Assembly: GCA_025765595.1 (NCBI GenBank)
Contig: JAIVFH010000335.1
Location: 1 to 26,938, forward strand
Reading direction: 5' to 3'
DNA length: 26,938 nt
Source: Obelidium mucronatum
Taxonomy: Eukaryota; Chytridiomycota; Chytridiomycetes; Chytridiales; Chytriomycetaceae
The notes under the pieces are model-generated. The model worked only from the letters and a program-made list of their open reading frames with translations. It was not told the DNA's origin and made no database searches. The translations under genes were made by a program, and so were the position numbers. Position 1 is the stretch's first letter. Every line of letters begins with the position of its first letter. This document shows, one piece after another, positions 1-8,132 of the stretch.

Positions 1-491
1 ATTCTATATGCGCATGGTCCTGAAGGGCAGCCGTCCTTCTATTCAAGTGATCCTATGCTTGATCCTGTCTTGCTCTCTGTTATTAATCATGCCCCAAGAG
101 ACTTCTGGGCACCAGTCGATCCATCAATGATTCGTGATCCCACGGGTGGAGGCGTCAAAGATGAAGAGTGGGAAAAGATGAGGGTTTTTTTACATTTGTC
201 AAAGATGTTGAAGGGGTCCAGGATGCCAACCAACAAAAAACAACTGTCCTCGACATTGAGAAATCCTCTCAACTACCACCACTACCGCCAAATACCAATT
301 TACCACCAATTCAGAGCTTTGATGGATGTGTGATTTGCTTCTGCGAGTTTGAAACTGGCGATGTTGTCCGAGAACTTCAATGTAGACATGCATTCCATGA
401 TGAATGCATCTCAAAGTGGATGAAGGGGAGAAAAGAAGGAGGCCAAGGAAAGCGAACTTGTCCTCTTTGTGTATCAGAAGTCCACGTTTAA
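1..491 (+). CDS. RING-H2 finger protein, 3' part (5' end outside window)
   Basis: The reading frame is open from base 1, so the gene starts upstream. The C-terminal exon encodes a RING-H2 finger at 327-470 with the pattern C-x2-C, C-x-H-x2-H-x2-C, then C-P-L-C. This fold binds two zinc ions and usually recruits an E2 enzyme, so the product is probably an E3 ubiquitin ligase. The 5' part (frame 1, to about 145) and the RING part (frame 3) are in different frames, so an intron lies between them. The best fit is 146-204 (GTGGAG donor, T-rich tract ending in CAAAG, 59 nt, phase 1), but other splice pairs such as 184-260 also fit. The stop is TAA at 489-491, followed at once by AATAAA. No transmembrane segment is visible in this part. 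The RING call is firm; the substrate is unknown. Confidence 0.75.
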
Positions 492-493
492 GC

Positions 494-499
494 AATAAA
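494..499 (+). terminator. Poly(A) signal of the RING gene
   Basis: AATAAA lies two bases after the TAA stop of the RING-H2 gene. The convergent methyltransferase gene ends only 77 bp from that stop, so the two 3' UTRs probably overlap. Confidence 0.6.
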
Positions 500-568
500 C
501 AGTAGATAATACCATATAAATAACTTTAATTCACGTCATCCGAAAGAAAGAAAAGAATAAAGAAAAAA

Positions 569-1608
569 CTACTTGATAAGCTTCAAAAGAGTAATGGGGG
601 GATTCCGATCAAACTCTTCAATGCCAGTGGTGGGCATCTCTATCCATTCCCAATGTGAAAATCCAGCCTTCTTGAAAGCGCGTTCATAGGCAGCTGGCGA
701 AAGCCAATAATTTGTCACTCTACAAAGCTCCGTATATTGATGCCGTTCAGATTCGACAGAATTTGGAATGTGGGGTTCATATTCAGTATGTTCTTGATGG
801 CACTGCTGGTTGTTGTCTTGTTGTTGCATGAATTTCACAATCACTTCATCTCCATCTCTTCTGATTTTGTTGGATTCCTGGATTTGATAACTTGCGGTTA
901 GAAAAACGAAGACAATGAAACCAACAACAAACTTTAACAATTCCAAGGGATGCGGTATCATCGCTATACATGGCGGACGAGTCGAAAATGTTGTCCGTGA
1001 CGGTGACAAATAAACCTCCGGGTTTCAGGTTCTTGTAAATAGACTCAAGCATTTGAACGAGTTCTTCTTCAGTCGAAGCCAAACAGAAAAGGTATGCAGC
1101 AAAAGAAATATCATAAAAGGGTGCATGTTCCTCATTTTGCTGCGAGTGGAGTACAGGAAGATCTAGCGAATCGTGGCTGATGTACTCAATATTGCAGTTT
1201 GGAGACTGTGGGACAAGTGTGAATTAATTTGTGACTGAGGAACCAATCGTGCTTAAATACCAATTTTTTCGACTCTTGAATTAAGGCAAAAGACATATCA
1301 CAAGCAGTCAGGGTTTGCGGGTTTAACGACCCACTGACGAGCCTGGAATAAAATCCGTCTCCACACCCAAGTTCGAGGACGTGAGAGACACCTGGGACAA
1401 CATGAGGACGAAGAAGAGACATCAGAGCAGAAATTTCGAATTGCTTGTAAGGAAGGTGTTTAGTTTCGTGGAAACTGTTGGCCATTTTGGTGAGATGCGT
1501 GCTGGTGGTCCAGCTGTTTGAAATATTTGAAATCATAATGAGTATTATGTGGAAGAGAAACGGGGATCTTGTCCTCTTTTTATATTCCTGTGATTTGGGT
1601 TTAGTCAT
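569..1608 (-). CDS. Class I SAM-dependent methyltransferase
   Basis: There are three exons: 1608-1261, 1205-933 and 877-569. The two introns are each 55 nt. Both are phase 0, and the second has a CTAAC branch point. The protein is up to 309 aa. Motif I, VLELGCGDGFYSRL (about residues 77-90), is the glycine-rich S-adenosylmethionine loop. It is followed by an acidic strand end (LTACDMS) and later by a post-motif II stretch, NLKPGGLFVTVTDN. The fold is therefore clear, but the acceptor substrate is not. The start is uncertain. The ATG at 1608 is the furthest upstream; its first 25 residues are basic then hydrophobic. The ATG at 1485 (MANSFHETKHLPY) is nearer to where the conserved domain begins and may be the true start. 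The stop is TAG at 569-571. Confidence 0.75.
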
Positions 1609-1727
1609 TCTTACTTAAGCTTGGTTTTTGTTGATTCGATTGATAAGCATCTATCCGAGTCACATGGACCCATCAGAGATAGTTTATTTGATGAGAGAGC
1701 CATGTCAGGAATTGTTAATAAATATTT

Positions 1728-2640
1728 TCACTTGCGTGTTAGCTGTAGGGAATCAGAATTAGTTATAGAAAAGGAGGAAAGGACGACTTTTACATTCAAA
1801 AACTCCTCCCGTGTACGGTGACTTTGCCGAAAAACTCCCAACATGCAGCTGGTGACAGTCGATGATCCTGGCTTCTCAACCCCGCGCATTACCATGCACA
1901 TATGCTCACACTCGATTGTCACTGCCACACCCTGTGGTTGCAACACTTCTTGGATCGCAACCGCAATCTGTTTGGTTAAGCGTTCCTGAACTTGGAGTCT
2001 CCGAGCAAACATTTCGGCAATCCGGGCAAGTTTGCTGAGCCCCAAAACACGCCCATTCGGGATGTAGCCGATAGAAACCTGGACCAGAACAGCAAGTGAC
2101 TTAGAGAAGCATGCAAAACAAACAAGAAATGAATTTGCTGATAAAGCGTACCTTTCCAGCAAACGGTACCAAGTGATGTTCGCAGAGTGAAAAGATGTCA
2201 ATATTCTTCACGATGACCATCTCATCGGTATCTTCCTCAAATACAGCACCGTTCAGCAGGTCTTTGAGACTTTGTTCGTAACCCTACAAATAAGCTCAGA
2301 TGAGTGAACCTGAAACTCCGAGACAGCCGTTCAAGTTTCCATCCCCAACCTTTGTGAAAAACATCAGAGCCTTAGCGTATCGCATGGGGGTCTTCACGAT
2401 ACCCTCCCGTTCCGTATCTTCACCTAGGCAGTCGATGATTGTCTCTACGGCAGCTGCGATCTTTTCCATACGTTTCTGCTGCTGTTCGGCAGTTTCCTGG
2501 CGCCTCTGAACAGTTCCCTTTGACGGAAAAGACAATCCCAAATCGTCAATTTCAACAGGAAAAGACTCTCCGGTTGCTGAATTTGTGCCAATCAATGGCG
2601 AATTAGAAGCGCCTTGTGTTGTTTCGACAGCGTCAGACAT
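1728..2640 (-). CDS. GCH1: GTP cyclohydrolase I
   Basis: The enzyme converts GTP to 7,8-dihydroneopterin triphosphate, the first step of folate and tetrahydrobiopterin synthesis, and acts as a cytosolic homodecamer. There are four exons: 2640-2350, 2283-2152, 2078-1794 and 1742-1728, all joined in phase 0, giving 240 aa. Family signatures are [46 protein letters not shown] and VTSCMLGVF. The expected zinc ligands are present: C131, H134 and C202. The N-terminal 75-80 residues are a poorly conserved, partly Q/E-rich extension. The last intron (51 nt) is a multiple of three and has no in-frame stop, so an unspliced reading adds 17 residues. The spliced C-terminus (REEFLNLTRK) matches the family's usual end. 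The fungal name is FOL2. Confidence 0.95.
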
Positions 2641-2686
2641 TATTTTGTTTCTTTTTTTCTGATTACAAACAGGTGTGATCGTTGCA
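2641..2686. promoter_or_regulatory. Compact divergent promoter, GCH1 / 2H phosphoesterase
   Basis: Only 46 bp separate the start codons of the divergent genes at 2640 (-) and 2687 (+). The spacer is T-rich and then A-rich. The stretch ends in ACAAACAG, which could also be a splice acceptor for an unseen 5' exon of the + strand gene. The transcripts must either begin inside each other's 5' region or share one promoter. Confidence 0.45.
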
Positions 2687-3472
2687 ATGAAGCCATCGCA
2701 TTTCATATCGCTTCGGCTCAACTCGGAACACTTTCAAGAATTTGCAAAACACGTTGAAGCAAAACACGAAACACTCAGCAGACACCTTGTGGGTCCTGCT
2801 TCCCACCACGTTACGCTGCTGGTCCTGGCTCTCAACAAGTCCAACTACTCGGCTGCTCTGGACTGCATGGATGCATGCGCCAACTCAGTTATTCCAAAGT
2901 GGTTTCCAACGCCTGAACATAAACTCAGACTTGCGTTTTCTGGCATCGGCACCTTTGGGAATGGAAGAGTTGTGTTTGCAAAAGTTGCTTCTGATTTGGA
3001 TTCGAGTTTGCCGTCTGGCCAGGATGCTTCCACATTGGCAACAACATCGATGGACTCGAATCAACTGATTGGTTTTGCAAAGGATGTGCAAGCGCTCTTT
3101 GCGGATTATGGATTGTTGGGAGATGCACGTTATGACTTTCGTCCCCACGTCACTCTGATGAAGCTTGGAGGCTCCAAATCAGTATCATCCTCATCGTCTG
3201 TGAATACTTCTGATGCAGCAAATAATTGGAATAAACAAAGGGGTCGAGGCAATGAAAAAAGGCTTCAGCAACCACGTATCCTGTCGTCAGAGGAAACCAT
3301 CAGTCCCGAAGTGTATCTTCCATTTAGCCGATATAATTTTGGTTCCCATCTTGTTTCCTGTATGGAGTTGTCTGCGATGGGTCCGATGGCTGATGATGGT
3401 TATTATCGGTGTGTCAAACAAGTTGATATTCCATCAAAACTAGAGACCGGGCCTTCCCAGAAGATATCATGA
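2687..3472 (+). CDS. AKAP7 / 2'-5' RNA ligase-like 2H phosphoesterase
   Basis: This is a single exon of 261 aa. It carries the two catalytic HxT motifs of the 2H phosphoesterase superfamily: HVT at residues 41-43 in a hydrophobic strand (HHVTLLVLAL) and HVT at 154-156 in FRPHVTLMKL. An N-terminal FISLRL strand and the sequence before the second motif fit the AKAP7 NLS-like/ASCC1 branch. Family members bind or cleave RNA with 2',3'-cyclic or 2'-5' linkages; the substrate here is unknown. A low-complexity S/N/K-rich insert follows the second motif (about residues 162-205). The ATG at 2687 was chosen because it is the first in-frame ATG and starts just before the first conserved strand. The stop is TGA. 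Confidence 0.85.
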   Translation: MKPSHFISLRLNSEHFQEFAKHVEAKHETLSRHLVGPASHHVTLLVLALNKSNYSAALDCMDACANSVIPKWFPTPEHKLRLAFSGIGTFGNGRVVFAKVASDLDSSLPSGQDASTLATTSMDSNQLIGFAKDVQALFADYGLLGDARYDFRPHVTLMKLGGSKSVSSSSSVNTSDAANNWNKQRGRGNEKRLQQPRILSSEETISPEVYLPFSRYNFGSHLVSCMELSAMGPMADDGYYRCVKQVDIPSKLETGPSQKIS

Positions 3473-3644
3473 TAAATAAGTTGGAAGGATTAATTGGATT
3501 CAACACAACCGCGAATCAAAAGTCGAAGGGGAAGAATCGTTCAAAAGAGGCCAACAAATCAAGTACAATATGTCATATCGAGACTGAAGGGATTCTTAAC
3601 ATGAATATATCTGATGTCTAAGTATTTTGCTGATTTTTATGTTA

Positions 3645-3749
3645 GGGACTTAAAAGAGCAGTTTGTTTTCAAGAAATCATTGGCAGAAAAAAGTCCCGGA
3701 CTTAAAAGTGCAGATGGTATCAACGAAACCAACGGTGCTTTTAAGTCCC
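3645..3749. repeat. Short inverted/direct repeat, core GACTTAAAAG
   Basis: The core is present three times: GGGACTTAAAAGAGCA at 3645-3660, CGGACTTAAAAGTGCA at 3697-3712, and inverted as GTGCTTTTAAGTCCC at 3735-3749. The middle copy also sits in the small palindrome AAGTCCCGGACTT (3691-3703). The outer copies could form an imperfect hairpin. The inverted copy contains the stop codon of the minus-strand exon at 3741. Confidence 0.6.
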
Positions 3750-3990
3750 AACCCCCAAACATCTCTCAACGTCTCCAGAAATGCGACAGTAAGCTCCAGC
3801 CATATAATCAAGAGCTATAACGAGTGATGTGACTGTCTCCACATCGCTGAGACTATTTTCTTTGCCTGTGAGACGCCGTCCAATCCGAGCCCTGACGGCC
3901 CCAACAAGCATCCCCTCGAAAACGGCAGCACCTTCCCAAAAGTAACTTATTCTCCAGTTAGAATCGTAGAGCTGTTCTCCTTCGGCCAAC
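3741..3990 (-). CDS. Unrecognised protein, 3' exon of a spliced gene
   Basis: An open frame ends with TAA at 3741-3743 and reads 82 residues from a good splice acceptor (TTCTAATTCAATGTAG just upstream of 3990, with a CTAAT branch point). The peptide includes YFWEGAAVFEGMLVGAVRARIG and SLVIALDYMAGAYCRISGD, with a mixed composition that looks coding. I do not recognise a family. The frame runs on upstream through the intron and over the tRNA-Asp gene, but that part is tRNA sequence and not protein. A possible upstream exon on the same strand lies within 4221-4373, a 51-codon open frame containing VAAFRGLMYNDDGNGDF. If its donor is the GTACAA near 4318, the phases agree and the tRNA lies inside the intron. 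The gene structure is not settled. Confidence 0.35.
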
Positions 3991-4123
3991 CTACATTGAA
4001 TTAGAAGAAAATGTAAAAATAGCCCAAACATCCTCAAACATCCTCCCAGACGATGCCCAACAAGTAAATCGAGGGAAGAAGAGTCATCAGATGATGGAAA
4101 CTCGACCAAAAAGAAAAGAATAG

Positions 4124-4195
4124 CTCCCAGACGGGGAATTGAACCCCGGTCTCGCCCGTGACAGGGGCGGATACTAGCCACTATACTATCTGGGA
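4124..4195 (-). tRNA. tRNA-Asp (anticodon GUC)
   Basis: The minus strand folds into a full cloverleaf. The acceptor stem is TCCCAGA/TCTGGGA with discriminator G at 4124. The anticodon loop is CTGTCAC on a GCCCC/GGGC-type stem, giving anticodon GTC. The T arm is CGGGG-TTCAATT-CCCCG. The D arm contains AGTATAGTGGCTAGTAT, typical of eukaryotic tRNA-Asp. No intron is present. The B-box-like GGTTCAATTCC is intact. Confidence 0.95.
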
Positions 4196-4853
4196 TGAAA
4201 ACTAATGTAGAAAATCTAGTCTATAATCCTAAGTGTCTTTTTGCGACTTTTTCTCGCCGTTTGTTATCATTTGTGAGATTTGGCACAACAAAATCACCAT
4301 TTCCATCATCGTTGTACATGAGACCACGAAAGGCGGCAACCTGAAATCGCGTTACAGAACTCTTCTTCTTCTGTTAAGTATAGCATTGAGGGTGATTGAG
4401 GCCAACATAGTGCAAAAGTTACGCCATGAGCATTTTATTCAATTGCAGACAATCAATACTAACAGTTGGAACTTTCACAAAAAAAACCGGGTGGGCAGGA
4501 GCAGAGTGGTGGACTTTGTTTCGATGACACGCCGAGGAAGTAATACAGGAAAGAATCACGAGAGCTTGAGCAAAGGAGCCATTATTTTACAGACAACGTT
4601 TTTTTGTGTGCATTTTTGATAATGCAGTTAGTTGCCTTATGGACCAGGTGAGAAGAAGCCAAAGTGATTCATGTTGCTGTAATGACTAAGCCTTGGGGAA
4701 TGCAAAAGACGAGGAGCTTTTGCTTTCTTGAACAGACAGTGAAGATGATTGTGAGACAATGAGCTGTCTTTATAAGTCCCAGAAAGTCCGCAGGCGGCGT
4801 ACTGAAGAAGAAAAAAAAGTACGAATTCAGCACTTGAAAGAAAATTAATACTA
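4196..4853. other. Spacer between tRNA-Asp and DPH7, with possible small exon
   Basis: No complete gene could be supported here. The minus strand has a coding-looking 51-codon open stretch at 4221-4373, which may be an exon of the gene ending at 3741. The part next to 4853 is the 3' flank of DPH7. Open frames of 60-128 codons on both strands lack family motifs and overlap one another. Confidence 0.4.
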
Positions 4854-6013
4854 TTATTTCCATAAATGAAACGAATGATCATAGAATGAACAAGTTCCTT
4901 TCAAGTGGTCTTCGCCTTCAATGGCCGGTACCGCATAGCTCCAATCCGCGCCGTATGCGAGGCTTCCATGCGATTCCTCAGTATAAATCTCGATTGTTTC
5001 AGAGCTCGTAAAAGCATCCTTTTGGAAGTCAATCACATGGAATCCACTGTGCATAGATGCAGTCAACATTCGGGACGGATTGGTGGGATGCCATTTGATT
5101 CTCCAGACTCCTCCTCCGTCTGTATGATGATCGTGAATTGGTGACTTGAAATTTCGCGTGTCCCATATCAGGATATGTTCATCATAGCTTTGAATGGATA
5201 GAAAATCACTCAGGTAATGAGTTCAAACAGTTCCGACTTTTAAAAAACCTTCATTACCTTCCTGTTGCCAAAATATGCTCGCGATGAGGGTTTGATTGGA
5301 TACTACAAACGCCCGCAGTGTGTCTGAGAAATGCAGAAGGTGTCAGTTTGGCTTGATACTCCTTTTTTTCTCACCGACCTACGACTTTTCATTTGTTCAC
5401 TAGCTGAACCACTTCTTATATCCCAACACTTCAAGATGCAATCATCGCCGCCAGAATACACAACAGATTCTGGTTTCCACTGATCAAATGCAGCAATCCA
5501 CGCTTCAAATCCATGGGCAATCCAAGTTTCCTTTTCAACGAGCGAAGATTCAGCAACCTCCAAGAGAGTCAGATGGCCATTGCTCTGGCTAACAATAATA
5601 TTCTGCGACGAATTGGACAGTCGGTTCGACCAGTCTACTGAGAGACAGAGAATGTTTTCCAGATTGTTTGAATAAGTTGTCAATGGATTCAGCGCCGTTT
5701 TATCGTGATTATCAAGCGTGTATAGAGAGACGTTCCCCTTTGCATCCGCAATGCAAACAGTGGCCAAGCCGCCAATCTTCTGATGCGACCACTTTGCATC
5801 GAGAACCGCAGCGCAATCAAAGCGAAGCACTTCAGTCTTTGAGTCGGCATCGTAGAGGAGAACCCTGCCCTCTCGTACAGTTCCCCCGTCTTGACTCTCG
5901 CCCACAACCTGGTATGTTCCCACCAAGACTAGATTACTGCTGTCGGCAAAGGGGCTGAATTCGCAGACATCGCAGCACAAAAGAGTATCGATCGATGCAA
6001 GAGTTTTGCCCAT
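4854..6013 (-). CDS. DPH7: Diphthine methyltransferase, WD-repeat protein
   Basis: DPH7 (WDR85, yeast Rrt2) removes the methyl ester from methylated diphthine on elongation factor 2, allowing the final amidation to diphthamide. There are three exons: 6013-5401, 5351-5258 and 5187-4854, giving 346 aa. The introns are 49 nt (phase 1) and 70 nt (phase 2). Family hallmarks appear in order: EAWIAAFDQWKPESVVYSGGDDC (a DPH7 signature), KCWDIR, GVCSIQSNPH, LATGSYDEHILIWDTRN, then SLAYGADWS and CSFYDHSFHLW at the C-terminus. These are WD40 blades ending in WD dipeptides or their variants. The start at 6013 is the first ATG before the conserved TLLCCDVCEFSP strand. It diverges from an AlkB-type gene with only 28 bp between start codons. 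Confidence 0.93.
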
Positions 6014-6041
6014 TTTGTTTTGGCTTCAACATCAACCGCAA
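6014..6041. promoter_or_regulatory. 28-bp divergent promoter, DPH7 / AlkB-type gene
   Basis: The start codons at 6013 (-) and 6042 (+) face away from each other with 28 bp between them. No TATA element fits in this space. The two genes must share a bidirectional promoter or have overlapping 5' transcripts. Confidence 0.5.
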
Positions 6042-6689
6042 ATGACTTTCCACGAATTGTTTGGCGAACTCTCTGATGATTCCGACTCCGAGTCTCCCGT
6101 CGAAGTGACTGCCACTCCCCACCGCGAAATACCCGGCCTCTGGCTGATGAAGGGGGTTCTGCCGCTGCGGCTCCAGCAGGAACTCCTGCCCAATCTCCAG
6201 TCACTTTTCGACGTTGCCAGCGGAGAAAACCAAGCAATGCGATTCGGCTCCAACTTTCCGCTGTTTCTGTCGCCGCTGATGGATATTGCTTGCCAGCTAC
6301 TACCGCCGCACTTGCAGCAACGGAAACCAGTCTTTGACCAAATGATAGCAAACCACTACACACCTGGGCAAGGAATAAGTGCCCACGTGGACTTGGCGCG
6401 GTTCGAAGACGGTGTCGTTATTTTCTCATTCTTGTCGTCTTTGGTTATGGACTTTACGCATTCGCTCAGCTATTCCCTTGATTCCTTCCCAGAGAGCAAC
6501 AGCCGAACAATAAAACCTGTATTATTGGAAACCGGAAGCGCGGTGTGCTTATCAGGCGAAGCCCGTTATAACTGGACTCATGGAATTGCAGAGAGAATGG
6601 TGGATCAATACGACCACAAATGCATTCAGCGAAAAGAGCGCATATCTATCACACTGCGAAAAATGAAGCCAAACCAGATCTTGAGCTGA
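6042..6689 (+). CDS. AlkB-like Fe(II)/2-oxoglutarate dioxygenase, ALKBH8 type
   Basis: This is a single exon of 215 aa. The iron facial triad is visible: HVD (H115, D117) in YTPGQGISAHVDLARFEDG and H180 in SGEARYNWTHGI. The 2-oxoglutarate arginines are R200 and R206 in ERISITLRK, the RxxxxxR motif. The blocks FEDGVVIFS, LVMDFTH and SGEARYxWTHGI match the AlkB domain of ALKBH8, which hydroxylates the wobble uridine side chain of certain tRNAs. The RRM and methyltransferase domains of animal ALKBH8 are absent, so only the oxygenase part is present. The substrate is therefore inferred; protein or nucleic acid demethylation is possible. The ATG at 6042 is the first in frame. Confidence 0.88.
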   Translation: MTFHELFGELSDDSDSESPVEVTATPHREIPGLWLMKGVLPLRLQQELLPNLQSLFDVASGENQAMRFGSNFPLFLSPLMDIACQLLPPHLQQRKPVFDQMIANHYTPGQGISAHVDLARFEDGVVIFSFLSSLVMDFTHSLSYSLDSFPESNSRTIKPVLLETGSAVCLSGEARYNWTHGIAERMVDQYDHKCIQRKERISITLRKMKPNQILS

Positions 6690-6783
6690 TGAATGAAGTT
6701 TCTTGTAGAAAGATTTCATACTATGAGAATTAGCACAATGTATTCGCAAAAACACTTGATCATAAAAATATTTTATGCAAAGA

Positions 6784-7870
6784 TCAATCTAGATTTGACG
6801 CTTGGGTGAGACTATTTTTCTTCTGTAGTCGTGGAGTCTGTGGTGCATGAACAGATACGAAAATACTGTTTTCGATTTCTGTTCGGGTCTGATCAACGCT
6901 TTTGGCGCTCCCAACACTCTTTATAGTATTCCCGCGAATGATTGTCCCCATCTGACTCCTAGACTTTTGAGTGCTTCCTCCAGATTGCTTGCCAGAAGCA
7001 GCACCGCTGCTCGCCTCGCCCACTCCCACTCCCACTTTGCGCGACCCAATCACCAAAATCAGCTGACAAAAAACAAACACCATTGTCCCAACTCTATACG
7101 TTGGCATCTCCGGATGCGTGGTTTGAACAATCACGACGATTGTAACGGCGCACATCCCTATCGCCACAAACACGAGTCTCAATTCCTCCCGAAACTTTAT
7201 AATCCAAAAGGTTTTTCCATCTTCAGTATTCCCGAGTACTGTATCGTTCTCGAAAACTGCTCGTTGCATTTTGACGACAATCAGTGCGGCGGCCGCAACA
7301 TCTACGACTGTCCAATAGACATATAGAGTAACCCGTGGGATATTAGATTGGAAATGTGCTTTGCAGTCGGGCTCTTTGAAGGAATAGACTTGGCCCATCA
7401 ATATCCAGTACAGCACGGCGCTACCTGATGCCACGAGATAACAATAAAGCTTCTGATTCCGTGATTTAAATCCGCAAATCGTCATTGCGCGAAACGCGAT
7501 ATATCCTGGCCCCCATGATTATTTTACAGTCAGATGTTGCCACTCATTTGAAAAAAAAAGGATACATGCCATACTTGACAGCATCTTTACAACACCACAC
7601 CAAATCCGCCACGATCAGATACAAGTTTCTCTGACTACATAGTGGCAGAGCGTCGTTGGCAAGATTCCCAGAATACAATATCAAGAACCCCAACGCGTCC
7701 AAGTAAATCATGAGCCGCACCCACGTTCGAGGATGCCATGATCCATCGAGCTGCCATATATTGCTTTCAAACATGTAGAATACTGTGGCGAACGTGACCA
7801 TTCCGATGGCGTTGTTTGTTTGTTCGAACCATAGAGTTGCGGAAGTCGGCAGCATTGTTAACGCCACCAT
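6784..7870 (-). CDS. Seven-helix membrane protein, unrecognised
   Basis: There are two exons, 7870-7570 and 7505-6784, giving 340 aa. No GT donor joins the two frames without making a stop. A GC donor (TATG, then GCATGT at 7569) with acceptor CCAG at 7506 joins them exactly (KYG, then YIAFRAM). This gives a 64-nt phase-1 GC-AG intron with a CTGAC branch point. By eye there are about seven hydrophobic segments, near residues 15-34, 51-68, 85-108, 121-141, 155-175, 210-230 and 238-255. A polar S/G/T-rich tail of about 85 residues follows, ending with basic stretches, likely cytoplasmic. The layout resembles a G-protein-coupled receptor, but I see no diagnostic DRY or NPxxY motif. The function is unknown. 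Confidence 0.7.
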
Positions 7871-8132
7871 TTATAATTGATTTGTTTTTATAGAATGATA
7901 TATTTTGCAAAAAAACGCAGTTTTTGAAAATCCAATCATCTGTTTACAAGCATGACATCATTAATTATACAATACTCTTTGTAGACATAAGTTTTCTTTG
8001 TGAAGAGCTAAAAGAACGTCAAAATTGGGTTCAATTTCTCCTTTTGCTGAACATGATAAGAGCAGATATGTTGACAGGCGGGACAATTGATACAATATTT
8101 TCCCAACTGATTACGAAAAGCCAAAAAAAGAA

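Noticed and set aside
1621..1821. 66-codon + strand open frame
   Set aside because: It is antisense to the 3' end of GCH1 and has no motif.
3614..3820. 68-codon + strand open frame across the GACTTAAAAG repeat
   Set aside because: It overlaps the better-supported minus-strand exon and includes repeat sequence. No motif is seen.
4233..4619. 128-codon + strand open frame
   Set aside because: It has no family motif and begins with a GTG, and the opposite strand looks at least as coding. Composition gives no support.
4637..4882. Extra C-terminal coding for DPH7 or a separate small gene
   Set aside because: DPH7 ends normally at HLWK with TAA at 4854; the overlapping frame has no similarity to known DPH7 ends and no motif.
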